Shown here piece by piece: positions 22,055-33,359 of a DNA stretch of 64,000 bases. The position numbers and the translations under genes are program-made. Below the pieces are notes generated by a model, which saw only the letters and a program-made list of their open reading frames with translations, made no database searches and was not told the DNA's origin. Within the stretch, counting starts at the first letter, position 1; every line of letters begins with the position of its first letter. Location: the NCBI RefSeq assembly GCF_047675955.1, contig NC_132915.1, forward strand, positions 13,573,766 through 13,637,765. The letters are read 5' to 3'. The stretch comes from Chlorocebus sabaeus (taxonomy: Eukaryota; Chordata; Mammalia; Primates; Cercopithecidae).

Positions 22055-22405
22055 CAGTCATGCATCACTTAATGAAAGGCATGCATTCTGAGAAATGCAT
22101 TGTTATGGAATTTTGTCATGTGCCAACATCATAGAGTGCACTTTTCCAAACCTAATTTTATAGCCAACTACACATGTAGGCTAGCTGGTATAGCCTATTG
22201 CTCTTAGGCTACAGATCTGTACATCATGGGACTGTACTGCATACTGGAGGCAACTGTAACACAATGGTAATTATTTGTGTATCTAAACATAGAAAAAGTA
22301 CACTAAACATATGGTATTATAATCTTATGGGACTATATAATCTTACGGGACCATCATATATGTAGCCTATCATTGACCAAAATGTCGTTATATGGCATAT
22401 GACAG
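22055..22405 (+). mobile_element. Nonautonomous Tigger-type (TcMar) DNA transposon
   Basis: The left end CAGTCATGCATCACTTAATG pairs imperfectly with the reverse complement of the right end (CTGTCATATGCCATATAACG), and the right flank starts with TA. Internal landmarks TGGTATAGCCTATTGCTC and GTAACACAATGGTAATTATT belong to a common mammalian Tigger-class MITE. It is complete end to end and has no coding capacity. The exact subfamily is not assigned. Confidence 0.8.
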
Positions 22406-22910
22406 TATTGCAATTATGTGTCTTACTAAGTGGGAAGTCGAGGCTCAGAGACTGACCCAGCCGCTTTCCTAAAGGCTACTCAGGACAAAGGCTTTGTTAT
22501 TAGTGCTATCAGAATGGATGTACTTTCCCCAGATTGCTCAAGCTTTCATCCATAGTAAGTGATTATACACTGGGCTCCTTTGAGTTTAGGTACATGGAAT
22601 GATGTCATGTCCTTGGCACAAGATAGCACTGTCCTCCTGCAAGAGTTCACACCAGCTTGCAGTGGGATAAAGGATGGGCAGCAAAGGGAAGGAACTCAAG
22701 GACCTCAGAGATGTTTGGGCTCACACTTTTCAGAAGCCTTCTGAAATGGCAGAGCAAGTCGGGACCTGCCAAGGTATGATTCAGAATTATAGCACCCCAA
22801 AGCTAGCAAGAAACTTGTAGGTCACTAACTCACCCCAGCCCATCCCCCGAAGCCCAGTAAGGGCTATACAGTTGGGTAAAAGAAGGACCTGGGCTAAAAC
22901 TCAGATATCT
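22406..22910. other. Unassigned sequence
   Basis: No recognisable gene or repeat. A 61-codon frame at 22559-22744 is unremarkable. Confidence 0.5.
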
Positions 22911-22911
22911 T

Positions 22912-23077
22912 CTTTTTTTAAGAGATAGATCTGCTATGCTGGCAGGCTGGAGTGCAATGGCTATTCTCACTTACAATCAGGGCTCACTGCAGCCTCAAAT
23001 TCCTAAGCTCAAGCAATCCTCCCAACTGGGCCTCCTGAGTAGCTAGGACTATAGGCACACACCACCACACCCAGCTA
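22912..23077 (-). mobile_element. Free right Alu monomer (FRAM-like), antisense
   Basis: Only one Alu monomer is present: a T run, CAGGCTGGAGTGCAATGG, GGGCTCACTGCAGCCTC, then ACCACCACACCCAGCT. Near-identical flanks AACTCAGATATCTT and AACTCAAGTATCTT at the two ends show it inserted as a monomer rather than being a deleted dimer. Confidence 0.8.
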
Positions 23078-23122
23078 AACTCAAGTATCTTGACTGCCAA
23101 ATTGGCAGCCTGTCTCTTACAG

Positions 23123-23282
23123 CCGTGCTTTTCCAACTTTAACATGTATACGAATCACCCAGGGAGCTTATTAAATGTAACTCTGCTTCAGATCGAGGGT
23201 AGGGTGCAAAATTTTGCATTTCGAATAAGCTTCCTGTGATGCCAGTTTGCTAGTGGAGGACTAATTCTCTGAGAAGCACATT
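23123..23282 (+). mobile_element. MER5-like hAT fragment
   Basis: Diverged text AATCACCCAGGGAGCTTATTAAA, TTTTGCATTTCGAATAAGCTTCC and TCTCTGAGAAGCACA follows the MER5 order (nonautonomous hAT-Charlie element). Confidence 0.6.
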
Positions 23283-23554
23283 ATTACATCTCCACTCTTA
23301 ACATTTCTCAATCACAGAAAAATCCAGAAAATTGTCCCTCCTGCACTGCCTGGGATCTGAAGAAAGACAGCCCTTTTGTTAATCTCTTCTCTTTTTTTTA
23401 ATCAAATTTACTTCAAACAATTAAGTCCCAGTCTTCTTCTCCACTGGAGAGGTCCCTGAATTTCTGCCCTAGCCACTTAGTGGGAAGGGAAAGGAAACTG
23501 TAAGACCAATATTCCCATCCTTTCTGTCAGGTGAGTTTCCATCTAAAGCAGCAG

Positions 23555-23712
23555 CTCTCCAAGTGTCATCCACAGACCAACAGCATCACCCGGGCTCTTG
23601 TTAGAAATGCAAGTTTTAAAACTCTAGGAGTGAGTCCCAGAAAGATGTGTTTTAACAAACCTCTCCAGGTGATACAGATACAGTCTCAAGTCCAAGAATC
23701 AGTGAGGTAAGA
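23555..23712 (-). mobile_element. MER5-like hAT element
   Basis: GCAGCTCTCCAAGTGTCATC, AGCATCACCCGGGCTCTTGTTAGAAATGC and AACCTCTCCAGGTGATACAGAT match the general MER5 plan, probably the opposite orientation to the copy at 23123. Confidence 0.6.
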
Positions 23713-25079
23713 CTCACAGCCAAGAGCAGCCAATCAGTGCTTGCAGCTCTGTATCAAGGAAGGGGATTGTATCCAAAAAGTGCTTGGAAAACAATCATCC
23801 TCTAGCTCCAGGACATGGACCACTTGTTGGAGCAAGGAATTTTATGTAATCATAACCCAAACCAATGACTCTGCATGAGTATGTGGCCCACCCATGGTGT
23901 GTCTCTTCATGGAACTCAAAGAGAAGATTCCCAAAACATCAAAAAAAGACAAATTTGCTCCCTCAAGGGTTCCTATCCTTCAGGAAGGACAGCCATTGTG
24001 TCCTTGGAACCACGTGTGTGGTCATAGCCCTCTCTGCCTCACACCCCTGGGTGGAATGCTTTATATACATGGCTCTCTCCACCAGATAAGATGACATGAC
24101 AGTTTCTTGCCATGTTCATCATGTGTGTGTGTGCACATGTGCCCATGTGTGTGTAAACTCCTCAACTACATGTTCTTGGAACAGATACCATCTCAAGCTC
24201 TACCCCGTCAAACAAGCTAGGACACCAGCAGGTGAAGCTGACGCAGCAGACCTGTGTTCTGCCATGGTAATATTATGGAAATCCTGTAAATATAATCCCA
24301 CACCTTCTACCCATCTATGCACCTCCCTCATTTTTTAAAATGAGAAACAATAAGAAAACCTCATTAAAATGTTTGCTGTAACTTTTAAGCTTAATAAGCC
24401 TAGCCCTAATAGAACATTCGCTTCTTTGTCTGGCATATAAAGTCGTGATTCATCTGTATGCAATTCCACCTTGTTTGTTATACTGTTGCCATGACAACAT
24501 TTTTCAGTACCAAGTAAATTGTGGGAGAGAACATACAAACAGCACACTCCTATAGGTAAATACTTCTTTACTATCTGCACACACATTTCATTCTTTGCAT
24601 CCACTCTCTCCTATCTCAATAAATGCAGCTCTATTTACATCCAATTTTTGAATTCTTTCCTCCCAAGGATATGTGAAAGCTTTGCTCCATCCGAAAAAGT
24701 CCAAATCAAAGATGATTTGGGTTTGAATATTTTAAAATATTTTTCTTTTTCCACAATTATTCTGGAAGGGCTATCAACACAATAGAAGTTTTAAATATCA
24801 AACCAAGAAGTTAATGTCCAAAGTTCTCTCCAACCCAAAGAGCAGACATTTCTGCCTCCCATCTCCACGCAAATTGCAACACCCAGACACCAGCGGTGGA
24901 CTTTGAGAGTTGACATCCTAGTAGTGTATATGTTTATTGGGCATTCGTGTACTTATAGCCATATGAACTCTAAGCCCCAAATGGGCAGGATGTCTATATC
25001 ATATCTTGAGATGTGCTTAGATACAGATCTGTATCTCATCTTCACCTCTCCCATATCAACCAATGCAATGGTTCCATGG
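23713..25079. other. Unassigned sequence
   Basis: No gene or clear transposon. A TG-rich imperfect tract lies at 24119-24156. Frames of up to 89 codons on both strands have no recognisable domain. Confidence 0.5.
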
Positions 25080-25172
25080 ATAGATGCATTGGAATCACTT
25101 GGGAGCTTTCAAAAGTAGATCCCTGGGTGTCATACCTGGGAACTACGTTCTGAGTAGGTCTATAAAACAGCC
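25080..25172 (+). mobile_element. MER5-like hAT fragment
   Basis: TTGGAATCACTTGGGAGCTTTC followed by CATACCTGGGAACTACGTTC resembles the centre of a MER5-type element. Short and diverged. Confidence 0.45.
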
Positions 25173-25235
25173 ATAAAAATTGTCTTAACTCAGAGGACTG
25201 TTGTGAGAATTACATGAGATCAAAAATGCACATAA

Positions 25236-25526
25236 GGCTGGGCGCTGTGGCTCACGCCTATAATCCCAGTACTTTGGGAGGCCAACGCAGTCGGATCAAG
25301 AGGTCAAGGGATCAAGACCATCCTGGCCAACACAGTTAAACCCCATTTCTACTAAAAATACAAAAAACTTAGTTGGGCGTGGTGGCACGTGCCTGTAATC
25401 CCAGCTACTCGGAAAGCTGAGGTAGGAGAATCGCTTGAACCTGGGAGGCAGAGGTTGCAGTGAGCCGAGATCGCACTACTGCACTCCAGTCTGGTGACAG
25501 AGCAAGATTCTGTCTCAAAAAAAAAG
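25236..25526 (+). mobile_element. Alu element (AluS/Y), sense
   Basis: Full-length sense Alu from GGCTGGGCGCTGTGGCTCAC to CTGTCTCAAAAAAAAA. Flanks GCACATAA and ACACATAA are a probable decayed target duplication. Confidence 0.95.
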
Positions 25527-25697
25527 AACACACATAAAGCCTGTGGCCCCAGACTTGGTGTTATAGGCCATTAATAACTGACAACTGTATTTACTGACAG
25601 TAAAACATTAATGTTAATAATGAAGGACTACATGGCTAGGATCATAATGAAGTCTGATGAAGGACCCCTGTTTGATAGTAAAGTACTTATAGGAATG

Positions 25698-26101
25698 TAT
25701 TAGTGTTCTCTAGAGGGACAGAACTAACAGGATAGATGCATATATAAAGGCGAGTTTATTAAGGAGTATTGACTCACACAATCACAAGGTGATGTCCCAC
25801 AATAGGTCGTCTGCAAGCTGAGGAGCAAGGAAAGCCAGTCCGAGTCCCAAAACTGAAAACTTGGAGTTCGATGTTTGAGGGCAAAAGCATCCAGCATGGG
25901 AGAAAGATGGAGGCCAGAAGACTAAAGCAGTCTGCTCTTTCTACGTTTTTTTGCCTGCTTTTATTCTGGCCCCACTGGCAGCTGACTAGATGGTGCCCAC
26001 CCAGACTGAGGGTAGGTCTGCCTCTCACAATCCACTGACTCAAATGTTAATCTCCTTTAGCGACACCCTCATAGACACACCCAGGAACAATACTTTGCAT
26101 T
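25698..26101 (-). mobile_element. ERVL-type LTR (MLT2-like), antisense, truncated
   Basis: The plus strand shows TATTAGTGTTCTCTAGAGGG, GAGTTTATTAAGGAGTATTG, CCAGCATGGGAGAAAGATGG, CTGACTAGATGGTGCCCACCC and CACACCCAGGAACAATACTTTGCAT in antisense LTR order. Internal sequence is deleted and the 5' end of the LTR is missing after 26101. The subfamily name is from memory and moderately sure. Confidence 0.7.
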
Positions 26102-26814
26102 GTATTGCATGTATTCCTTGGCAAAAGGGATGTGTGATGTTCCTACCACAAATCCTTCTTTACAGTTAACGCACCCATTTCCATGGACAGGGCTGGCTGT
26201 TTGATTAGGTTAACAGCTGATCGTATCATCTCTTTGGATATGGTGATACAAATATCCTGGCATGGGCTTTTATACTCTGCAAAATGTATAGACCGGCACT
26301 AACATGAGGTGTTCAGACAAAGCTGAGTTTACTGCTTACCAAGGTAAGGAGAACACCAGCTCTATACTACTTTGTGTTTAGGATATGGGATGTCAAGGTT
26401 AGAGTTTACTGAAAATTGGACATTTAAGGTTTGCTTTAAGGTGGGTCTTTCAATTGGGGAGATGAAGAGGGCATGATTAGGATTGGGTAAGGATGACACA
26501 ATAGCCCAGGATTTGTGGAAACAGCAAGGTGAGGAGTTTCAAAGCAAGTGGTTCAAGGAATCTTTAGTCCATTGAAGAGTGTATGGGCCTCTTGGGAAAT
26601 TTCAGTAATGAACAAGGAACTCTGCCTAGGCAAGAGTCTCTCAGATTTTTTAAATTATGATAATGAAGATACTGGACTAGCAAAGTCATGTTAAGGTAGA
26701 CAGTAAGTTATAAGGGGAATAGTTTGTGTCCTCAGTGTCCAAACTGTGTGTAGGGGGCCAGGGGTGGATGATTTTGGTTCTCAGCCTTTCTAGAGACCAA
26801 CTTGGCAACATGTG
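26102..26814. other. Unassigned, possibly LTR-derived sequence
   Basis: Text such as TTACTGCTTACCAAGGTAAGG and GATTTGTGGAAACAGCAAGG looks like dispersed LTR sequence, but I cannot name a family. No gene is seen. Confidence 0.35.
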
Positions 26815-27500
26815 TAAAGGGTCTTAAAAGCATTCCCACTTTTTTACATTGTAATTCTATTCCCAAGAATCTAAGGAAATAATCTGAAGCATGTACAAAA
26901 ATTTATGTAATGAAGATGTTCACTATGGAGTACAATTATTTATTAATAATAGCCCCAAATTGGAAGTAACCCAAATGACCGATAGTAGGTAAGTTGTGGT
27001 ATATACATGTGGTAGAATTTTTGAAGCCATTAAAAGTTTACTAAAATAGGCCAGACACGGTGGCTCACACTTGTAATCCCTGCACTTTGGGAGGCTGAGG
27101 CAGGTGGCTCACTTGAGGTCAGGAATTAGAGACCAGTCTAACCAACATGGTGAAACCCCATCTCTACTAAAAATACAAAAAAAACCTAGCTGAGCATGGT
27201 GGTGCATGCCTGTAATCCTAGCTACTTGGGAGGCTGAGGCAGGAGAATTGCTTGAACCCGGGAAGTGGAGGTTGCAGTAAGCCAAAATCGCGCCACTGCA
27301 CTCTAGCCTGGGTGACTGAGCGAGACTCTGTCTCAAAATATATATATATATACACTAAATATATTAAAATATACTAAAAATATACTAAAATATATAAAAA
27401 CAATGGAAGATGCCTGTACTATATTTGTTAACAAAAGCAGATTATAGGCTCAAATAAACAAACAAAAAACCTGCTAGAAATACATACCAAACTTACCAAA
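26815..27500 (+). mobile_element. Old L1 3' region, sense, split by Alu
   Basis: TTCTATTCCCAAGAATCTAAGG, AAATTGGAAGTAACCCAAATG and GTGGTATATACATGTGGTAG precede the Alu, and ACAATGGAAGATGCCTGTAC with AACAAAAGCAGATTATAGG follow it, in the order of an old L1 ORF2/3' end. Confidence 0.7.
27049..27340 (+). mobile_element. Alu element (AluS), sense, with AT-repeat tail
   Basis: Full-length sense Alu from GGCCAGACACGGTGGCTCAC to CTCTGTCTCAAAATATATAT. The tail has turned into a (TA)n-rich tract reaching about 27410. Confidence 0.95.
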
Positions 27501-27940
27501 TATAGTACATTAAAATGATACTGCTGGGTAGTTTATTGACAGTTTCAATGTCCTTCCTTTCACTTTTCAGTGTTTTATATATCATTTAACTGAGAATGTA
27601 TTACTTTTATAATCAGAATTTGTATGTAAGCAATAATATTATGATAGAAAAACAAAATACAAGCAAGCACAAAATTTTTTAAAAACAAAAATTATCTGTA
27701 ATTTTACACCAAGACGTAATTGTACTGAACCTTGTGATGTACATTCCTCTAGATATGTTTCTATGTGTTTGAGAAAGTGGGACTTTGCTATTATGAGTTA
27801 GTATGGAGGGGCGAAAAAAGCACTTTGCCCCCAAGATAAAAAAAAATAAAACTACAGAATCACTCTATCTAGCAGCAGTCCCCAAAACAAATGAAACCTC
27901 ATCACTTTCCTGTATACTGACTTCTCTAACAGTGATAATT

Positions 27941-28240
27941 TTTTTTATTATTTTATTTTTGAGATTGAGTCTCGCTCTATCGCTCAGGCTGGAGTGCAGT
28001 AACAGAGCTTGGCTCACTGCAACCTTCACCTCCTGGATTCAAGCAATTATCATGCCTCAGCCTCCCGACTAGCTGGGATTACAGGTGCCCGCCATCACAC
28101 CCGGCTAATTTTTGTATTTTAGTAGAGATGGGGTTTCACCATGTTGACCAGGCTGGTCTTGAACTCCTGACCTCAAGTGATCCACCCGCTTTGGCTTCCC
28201 AAAGTGCTGGGATTACAGGCGTGAGCCACTGCACCTGGCC
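27941..28240 (-). mobile_element. Alu element (AluS), antisense
   Basis: Antisense Alu with clear target-site duplication AACAGTGATAA at 27928-27938 and 28244-28254. The 5' end is complete (CACTGCACCTGGCC). Confidence 0.95.
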
Positions 28241-29217
28241 ATAAACAGTGATAACTTTATCCCTGCCTTTTTTGTTGCAGACATCTACCAATATATGATG
28301 CTCCTTGCAGATGTGATAGTTGTGTGAGAAAACTATTTTCCCACCATGACTAGACTATCTGCAACCTTGGTAACCTTGCGGGGAATTTTCTTTAAATACA
28401 ACATTCAATCTTTTATTCATCAGGCAAATTCTTCTAAAGTCTAAACTCCTTTGCAAAAAATTTTCAAATAACAGTTACCTTTCTTTACGCTTTTTTTTTC
28501 CTAATTTTCCTTTCATGTATACCTAATAAATATATGTATTTAGAAAAAAGAGACAATGAGAACTTTTTTCAATTAAAAATATATCCTGGCTATCTTTTAT
28601 GTCTAGAAATATAAAAATACCTTTTTAATGACTGAATAGTATTCCAATATTTGGATATTGGACATTATATGTAACAAAGACGCTACTGTTGGATTATGTT
28701 GTTTTGTGTTGTTGGCGTTATAATAAAAGCCAGAATAAACAGACATCCATACATTTTTGTGTCTTTAGGATAAATTCCTTGAATTAGATGTCTAACTGTA
28801 AGGGTATATGTATTTTAAGGTTTTCAATATATACTGCAAAATTATCCTCCAGAAAGATACACGTACAATTCTCCCAGCAGTGCATCAACATTTACCCAAT
28901 GACCTTCTCAACACTAGGTATTAGTGCATGTTTTGTTATTGTGCAATAAGATAAGCTTAAATGGTACTTTGTTTACATATGTACTTATTAGAAATATGAA
29001 CTATTTCTTCATCTCCTTCTATTTGTATTTTATTTTGTGAATTGAATGTTTATAACTTCTCCCACCTTTATATTGAGATATTCATCTTATTTTCGTGTAT
29101 TTATAAGTGTCTTTTATATTTTAAAGTTATTATTTGTCATATATTGTTATCCAGTTCTTTGAAATTTCTTTTTTCAAAATTTCATTTATACTGCATTGTA
29201 ATTAAAAACAAGTTTTA

Positions 29218-29516
29218 GGCCGGGCGCGGTGGCTCAAGCCTGTAATCCCAGCACTTTGGGAGGCCGAGACGGGCGGATCACGAGGTCAGGAGATCAAGAC
29301 CATCCTGGCTAACCCGGTGAAACCCCATCTTTACTAAAAAATACAAAAATCTAGCCGGGCGAGGTGGCGGGCGCCTGTAGTCCCAGCTACTCGGGAGGCT
29401 GAGGCAGGAGAATGGCGTGAACCCGGGAGGCGGAGCTTGCAGTGAGCTGAGATCCGGCCACTGCACTCCAGCCTGGGCGACAGAGCGAAACTCCGCCTCA
29501 AAAAAAAAAAAAAAAA
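29218..29516 (+). mobile_element. Young AluY of the Old World monkey AluYR type, sense
   Basis: Full-length and nearly undecayed, with GGCTCAAGCCTG, GAGACGGGCGGATCACGAGG and GAGATCCGGCCACTG. The poly(A) tail is about 20 A. The target-site duplication AAAAACAAGTTTTA is exact (29204-29217 and 29517-29530). These substitutions mark the cercopithecine AluYR lineage. Confidence 0.95.
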
Positions 29517-29670
29517 AAAAACAAGTTTTAAATCCAGCTATTGTTTCCTTTATGGCTTTCTCCCATTGGTGTTATATTTGGAAAAGTTTTTTTAATGTCT
29601 CTAAGTTACATGAGTTTTCACTTATGACTCTGTAAGTTTTAATATTTAATTTGCAAACTTGTAAATCTTT

Positions 29671-29940
29671 TTTTTTTTTTTTGACACAGTCTTGCTGTGT
29701 CACCCAGGTTGGAGGGTCATGGCATGATCTTGTCTCACTGCAACCTCCGCCTCCCAGGTTCAAGTGATTTTCCTGTCTCAGCCTTCCAAGGAGCTGGGAC
29801 AACCAACTTTTGTATTTTTTTGTAGAGACGGGGTTTCACCATGTTGGCTAGGCTGGTCTCGAACTCCTTACCTCAAGTGATCCACCCACCTCAGCCTTCC
29901 AAAGTGCTGGGATTACAGGCATGAGCCACTGTGCCCAGTC
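29671..29940 (-). mobile_element. Alu element, antisense, with internal deletion
   Basis: Antisense Alu with exact target duplication GTAAATCTTT (29661-29670 and 29941-29950). The junction GGAGCTGGGACAACCAACTTTTG shows loss of about 25 bp between the two arms. It lies 154 bp from the inverted AluYR at 29218. Confidence 0.95.
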
Positions 29941-30010
29941 GTAAATCTTTATTTCTAAATAACATATATATCCTAATTTTCTTGATTCTTCAATTTTAGA
30001 TATATCGGGC

Positions 30011-32139
30011 ACAAATTTTACGCATCTCCTCAGTCCCTTCGCCACCTCTTTGCCTTACCTACTACCACTGGCCAGTTCTGTCACTTGGAGCTAACTGGTC
30101 ATTTGCCTTGGGAATGCCAAAACCTTCCTTGTGGGCACAGTTGCACAGCCAGGTCAGAGATTCTGGCCCCTCCCTGTATTTCAGGACTTAGATGAAGCAC
30201 CACACTGTACAGCATGGTTCCTGCCATCCCTGGCAGCTTCCAAAGAGGCCAAATGATACCATGTGGGTGTGCGGAAGAGTGAACTCCCATGGAGTGAACT
30301 TTGACCAATGGAAAGCAAGAGATGGGAGGGATCTGGGCACATAAACTCCCTCACCTTCTTCCACATAGATTGCTGGGAAATATGGTCACTCCTTGCAACC
30401 CATCTAAAAAAAGTCTTGCATGCTGTGTGGATCTACCTGGCCATCAGCCTGCTTCATCTCTAGGAGTATGTCAGTCTCTCTCTCTTGATCTCTTCCCTTG
30501 CTTCACATTCCTTTTGTGTTCCCAAATCGTATGGCTCTCAAATAAGTCACCAAACCTTTCTGTCTTGCCTTCGGCCTTGTTTACTAGGAGAGCCTCCCAC
30601 TGCTTCTCCCGCTCTGCCTCCTCCTCTTTGACGTTCTTCCTAGAATGTTATTCAGCTTTCTTTTCCAACCTTTCCACTGAATTTTTAAAATTCATGTTAA
30701 CATTTTTTAAAGACCCTTTTTTAGTCTCAAAAGTGTCCTTTTCTTATAGCATTCTGCCTTTATTTCACTAATGCAATATCTTTTCTTATCTCTCTGAAGA
30801 TATTGATAGTCTCTTTAAAATTTTATTCTGTTTTCTGCCTTGTCTCGGTTACCTGAGTTTCTTTTTGATCTATTTTAACTTTTTTGTATTGAATAGTTTC
30901 ACATTAAGATATTTCCTTAAATATATCATGATTTTTAATCACTCATTAATGTTTTTGCTTTTAAAAAGCTGATTGGAAGGCTTGTGTTTGTGAAAGGCTT
31001 ATAGAATGGTGGCCCTCACCATCAAGTAATTGGCATAGACCCAGCCATGTCATTAAGGAATAAAAATGTCTATTTCTGTAGGTCTTTTCTCTTAGCTTGG
31101 TCACTATTTCCAGAGAGAAATGTTCTACTCTGAGGGGCATAGGCCTGGCTGCCTGCCTCCTGGACACTGAACTGGAGAAAGGATCTTGGTCTCATCATTC
31201 TCAACTTAATGACTGTTTTTAGTAGGAACCCCCCACCCCGACCCTCAACTACCCCTAGTGTCCAGTCCACATCTCTCTGTCTTAAGGTCTCCAGGGAATA
31301 AAACTCTGAGCCCTTCCTCCAAGTCAGAGACAGAAAGTTGTTTGACTGTGGGAGGTGAGGAGAGAATCTCAGGGTCTAACTGCTCTAGATACAAACTTCA
31401 GCAGTACACCTTGTTTTCCGCACACCCATATCCCGACTTTTATGGGTACCTGCTATTGTCATTGCTGAGCTTTTCTGGGCTTAAGTGGTGCACATTAATT
31501 TGTTTCTGGTTGGCATCCCCTCTGCTCTTCCATCTACTTTCTTTCTTTCAGAATTGCATTGATTTCTTTAGTCCATTATGGTCTTCGCTCTAGTTTTCTT
31601 TCTCCATTAAAGTTTCTACACTTTTGTATTTCCTTACCATTATCTTAGCGGTGTTTTGGACTCTTTTGAACTAATGCACATAATCCATTTTCATATTTAA
31701 CTAGAAGTCCTCAATGCCTGTCCTACCACATATATTCAAGATAATCAAGGGATTTCTTTTTACCTGTAGAGATAATTATATTGATCCTTAAAATAATATT
31801 CAGCTATCCTTGCAGTTCTGGGATGACCTCTATTTGGTTATAATGTATTATTTTCTATTTAAATTCATTTTATTTTCTTTTTTGAGTGTTATATTGATTT
31901 ATTTTGGTATTGGAATTCTGGCAGCTTAGTGAAACAATTTGGACAGTTTTTTAATCTACATCTACCCTAGGAAATAAATTTACACTGCATAGAAATTATC
32001 TCTTCATTGACAGTTTAAAAACACTTGCCTCTAGACTTCTAGACCCCATGCCTTTTTTTCAGGTAAATATTTGAAAATTTTTAAAATTTTTGATTATACA
32101 TTTTTCCTAAGAAACTGTTCACTCAACTTTTCAGAAAAA
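30011..32139. other. Unassigned sequence, no gene
   Basis: Includes the longest frame in the window (30301-30771, 156 codons, non-ATG start). It shows no known domain and is rich in Ser, Leu and Phe, as expected of CT-rich DNA. The T-rich part at 30600-30960 may be decayed antisense transposon. I see no splice-flanked exon structure. Confidence 0.45.
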
Positions 32140-32457
32140 TATTTAAAAATTATGTTGAATGAAAGAAGCTTTACTCAAGACAGCACATATTATATGATTC
32201 CATTTATATTTAGTTCTAGGACAGGCATAACTAATATAGGGGGAAAAAAATAGAAGAATTGTTTCCTGGAAGGAGCAGGGTGGGTAGGAGCAGAAAAGGA
32301 CTGGGAACGGACATGAGGTAAGTTAGTGGGGTCATGGCAATGCTCAGTAATTACTGTGATAGAGGCTTGGGTTACACAGGTGTATGCATTTGTCAGACTG
32401 ACTGAATGTACACTAACGTTTGTATACATCATTGTATTTTACATTAAAAGAGAAAAC

Positions 32458-32756
32458 TTTTTTTTTTTTTTTTGAGACGGAGTCTGGCTCTGTCACCCAG
32501 GCTGGAGTGCAGTGGCCGGATCTCAGCTCACTGCAAGTGCCGCCTCCCAGGTTTACGCCATTCTCCTGCCTCAGCCTCCCGAGTAGCTGGGACTACAGGT
32601 GCCTGCCACCTCGCCCGGCTAGTTTTTTTGTATTTTTTAGTAGAGACGGGGTTTCACCATGTTAGCCAGGATGGTCTTGATCTCCTGACCTCGTGATCCG
32701 CCCGCCTCGGCCTCCCAAAGTGCTGGGATTACAGGTTTGAGCCACCGCGCCCGGCC
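32458..32756 (-). mobile_element. Young AluYR-type element, antisense
   Basis: Full-length antisense Alu with CAGTGGCCGGATCTCAGCTCAC, the reverse of the AluYR GATCCGGCCACTG signature, and an intact CCACCGCGCCCGGCC end. Flanks AAGAGAAAACT and AAGAGCAAACT are the target duplication with one mismatch. Confidence 0.95.
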
Positions 32757-32937
32757 TAAGAGCAAACTATTAAGAAATATTGAACTCTAGTTAATGATAC
32801 GAGTACTGAAATATTTAGGGGGAAGTGTAGAGGTGTCCCAATTTACCTTGAAATGCACCGAGAAGTAAGATGGATTGATAGGTGGATAGAGGAATGGATA
32901 AATGGATAATGTAATAAAGCAAGTACAGTAAAATCTT

Positions 32938-33198
32938 TTTTTTCTCTTTTTTGAGACTTTCTCTGTTGCCAGGCTGGAGTGCAGTGGCATGATCTCAGCT
33001 CACTGCAATCTCCGCCTCCCAGGTTCAAGTGATTCTCCTGCCTCAGCCTCCCGAGTAGCTGGGACTACAGGCGCAAGCCACCATGCCCAGCTAATTTTTG
33101 TGTTTTTAGTAGAGACAGGGTTTCACCACGTTGGCCAGGATGGTCTTGATCTTTTGACCTCATGATCTGCCTGCCTCGGCCTCCCGAAGTGCTGGGAT
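32938..33198 (-). mobile_element. 5'-truncated Alu (AluSc/Y), antisense
   Basis: Target duplication AGTAAAATCTT is exact (32927-32937 and 33199-33209). The Alu stops at GTGCTGGGAT, lacking about the first 30 bp, and its right arm has a small deletion (GAGACTTTCTCTGTTGCCAGG). Confidence 0.95.
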
Positions 33199-33359
33199 AG
33201 TAAAATCTTAATGGTAGAATCTAAGTGGTAGATATATAGGTGCTCATCATAAACATTGTTTGACTTTGCTCTATGTTTGAGAAATTTTATGGCAAAAAAT
33301 TTTTTTAAAAATTTAAAGTAAAAAAAAACTTAGCATAGAAATGTATGTAGTAACTGTAT

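Larger units (their letters stand above)
28560..30010 (-). mobile_element. Old L1 (L1M class), antisense, split by two Alus
   Basis: The plus strand shows antisense L1 order: GACTGAATAGTATTCCAATAT, AGGATAAATTCCTTGAATTAG, TCTCCCAGCAGTGCATCAAC, CTATTTGTATTTTATTTTGTGAATTG, TATAAGTGTCTTTTATATT. Alus occupy 29218-29516 and 29671-29940. No frame is preserved. Confidence 0.75.
32140..33320 (+). mobile_element. Old L1M 3' UTR, sense, split by two Alus
   Basis: Three collinear pieces: GAATGAAAGAAGCTTTACTCAAG to GACTGAATGTACACTAACG; TGAACTCTAGTTAATGATACG to GATGGATTGATAGGTGGATAG; and TTAATGGTAGAATCTAAGTGG to GAAATTTTATGGCAAAAAA. Alus fill 32458-32756 and 32938-33198. Confidence 0.75.

Noticed and set aside
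30301..30771. 156-codon open frame, the longest in the window
   Set aside because: Non-ATG start, no recognisable domain, composition that of CT-rich DNA, and no splice or promoter context.
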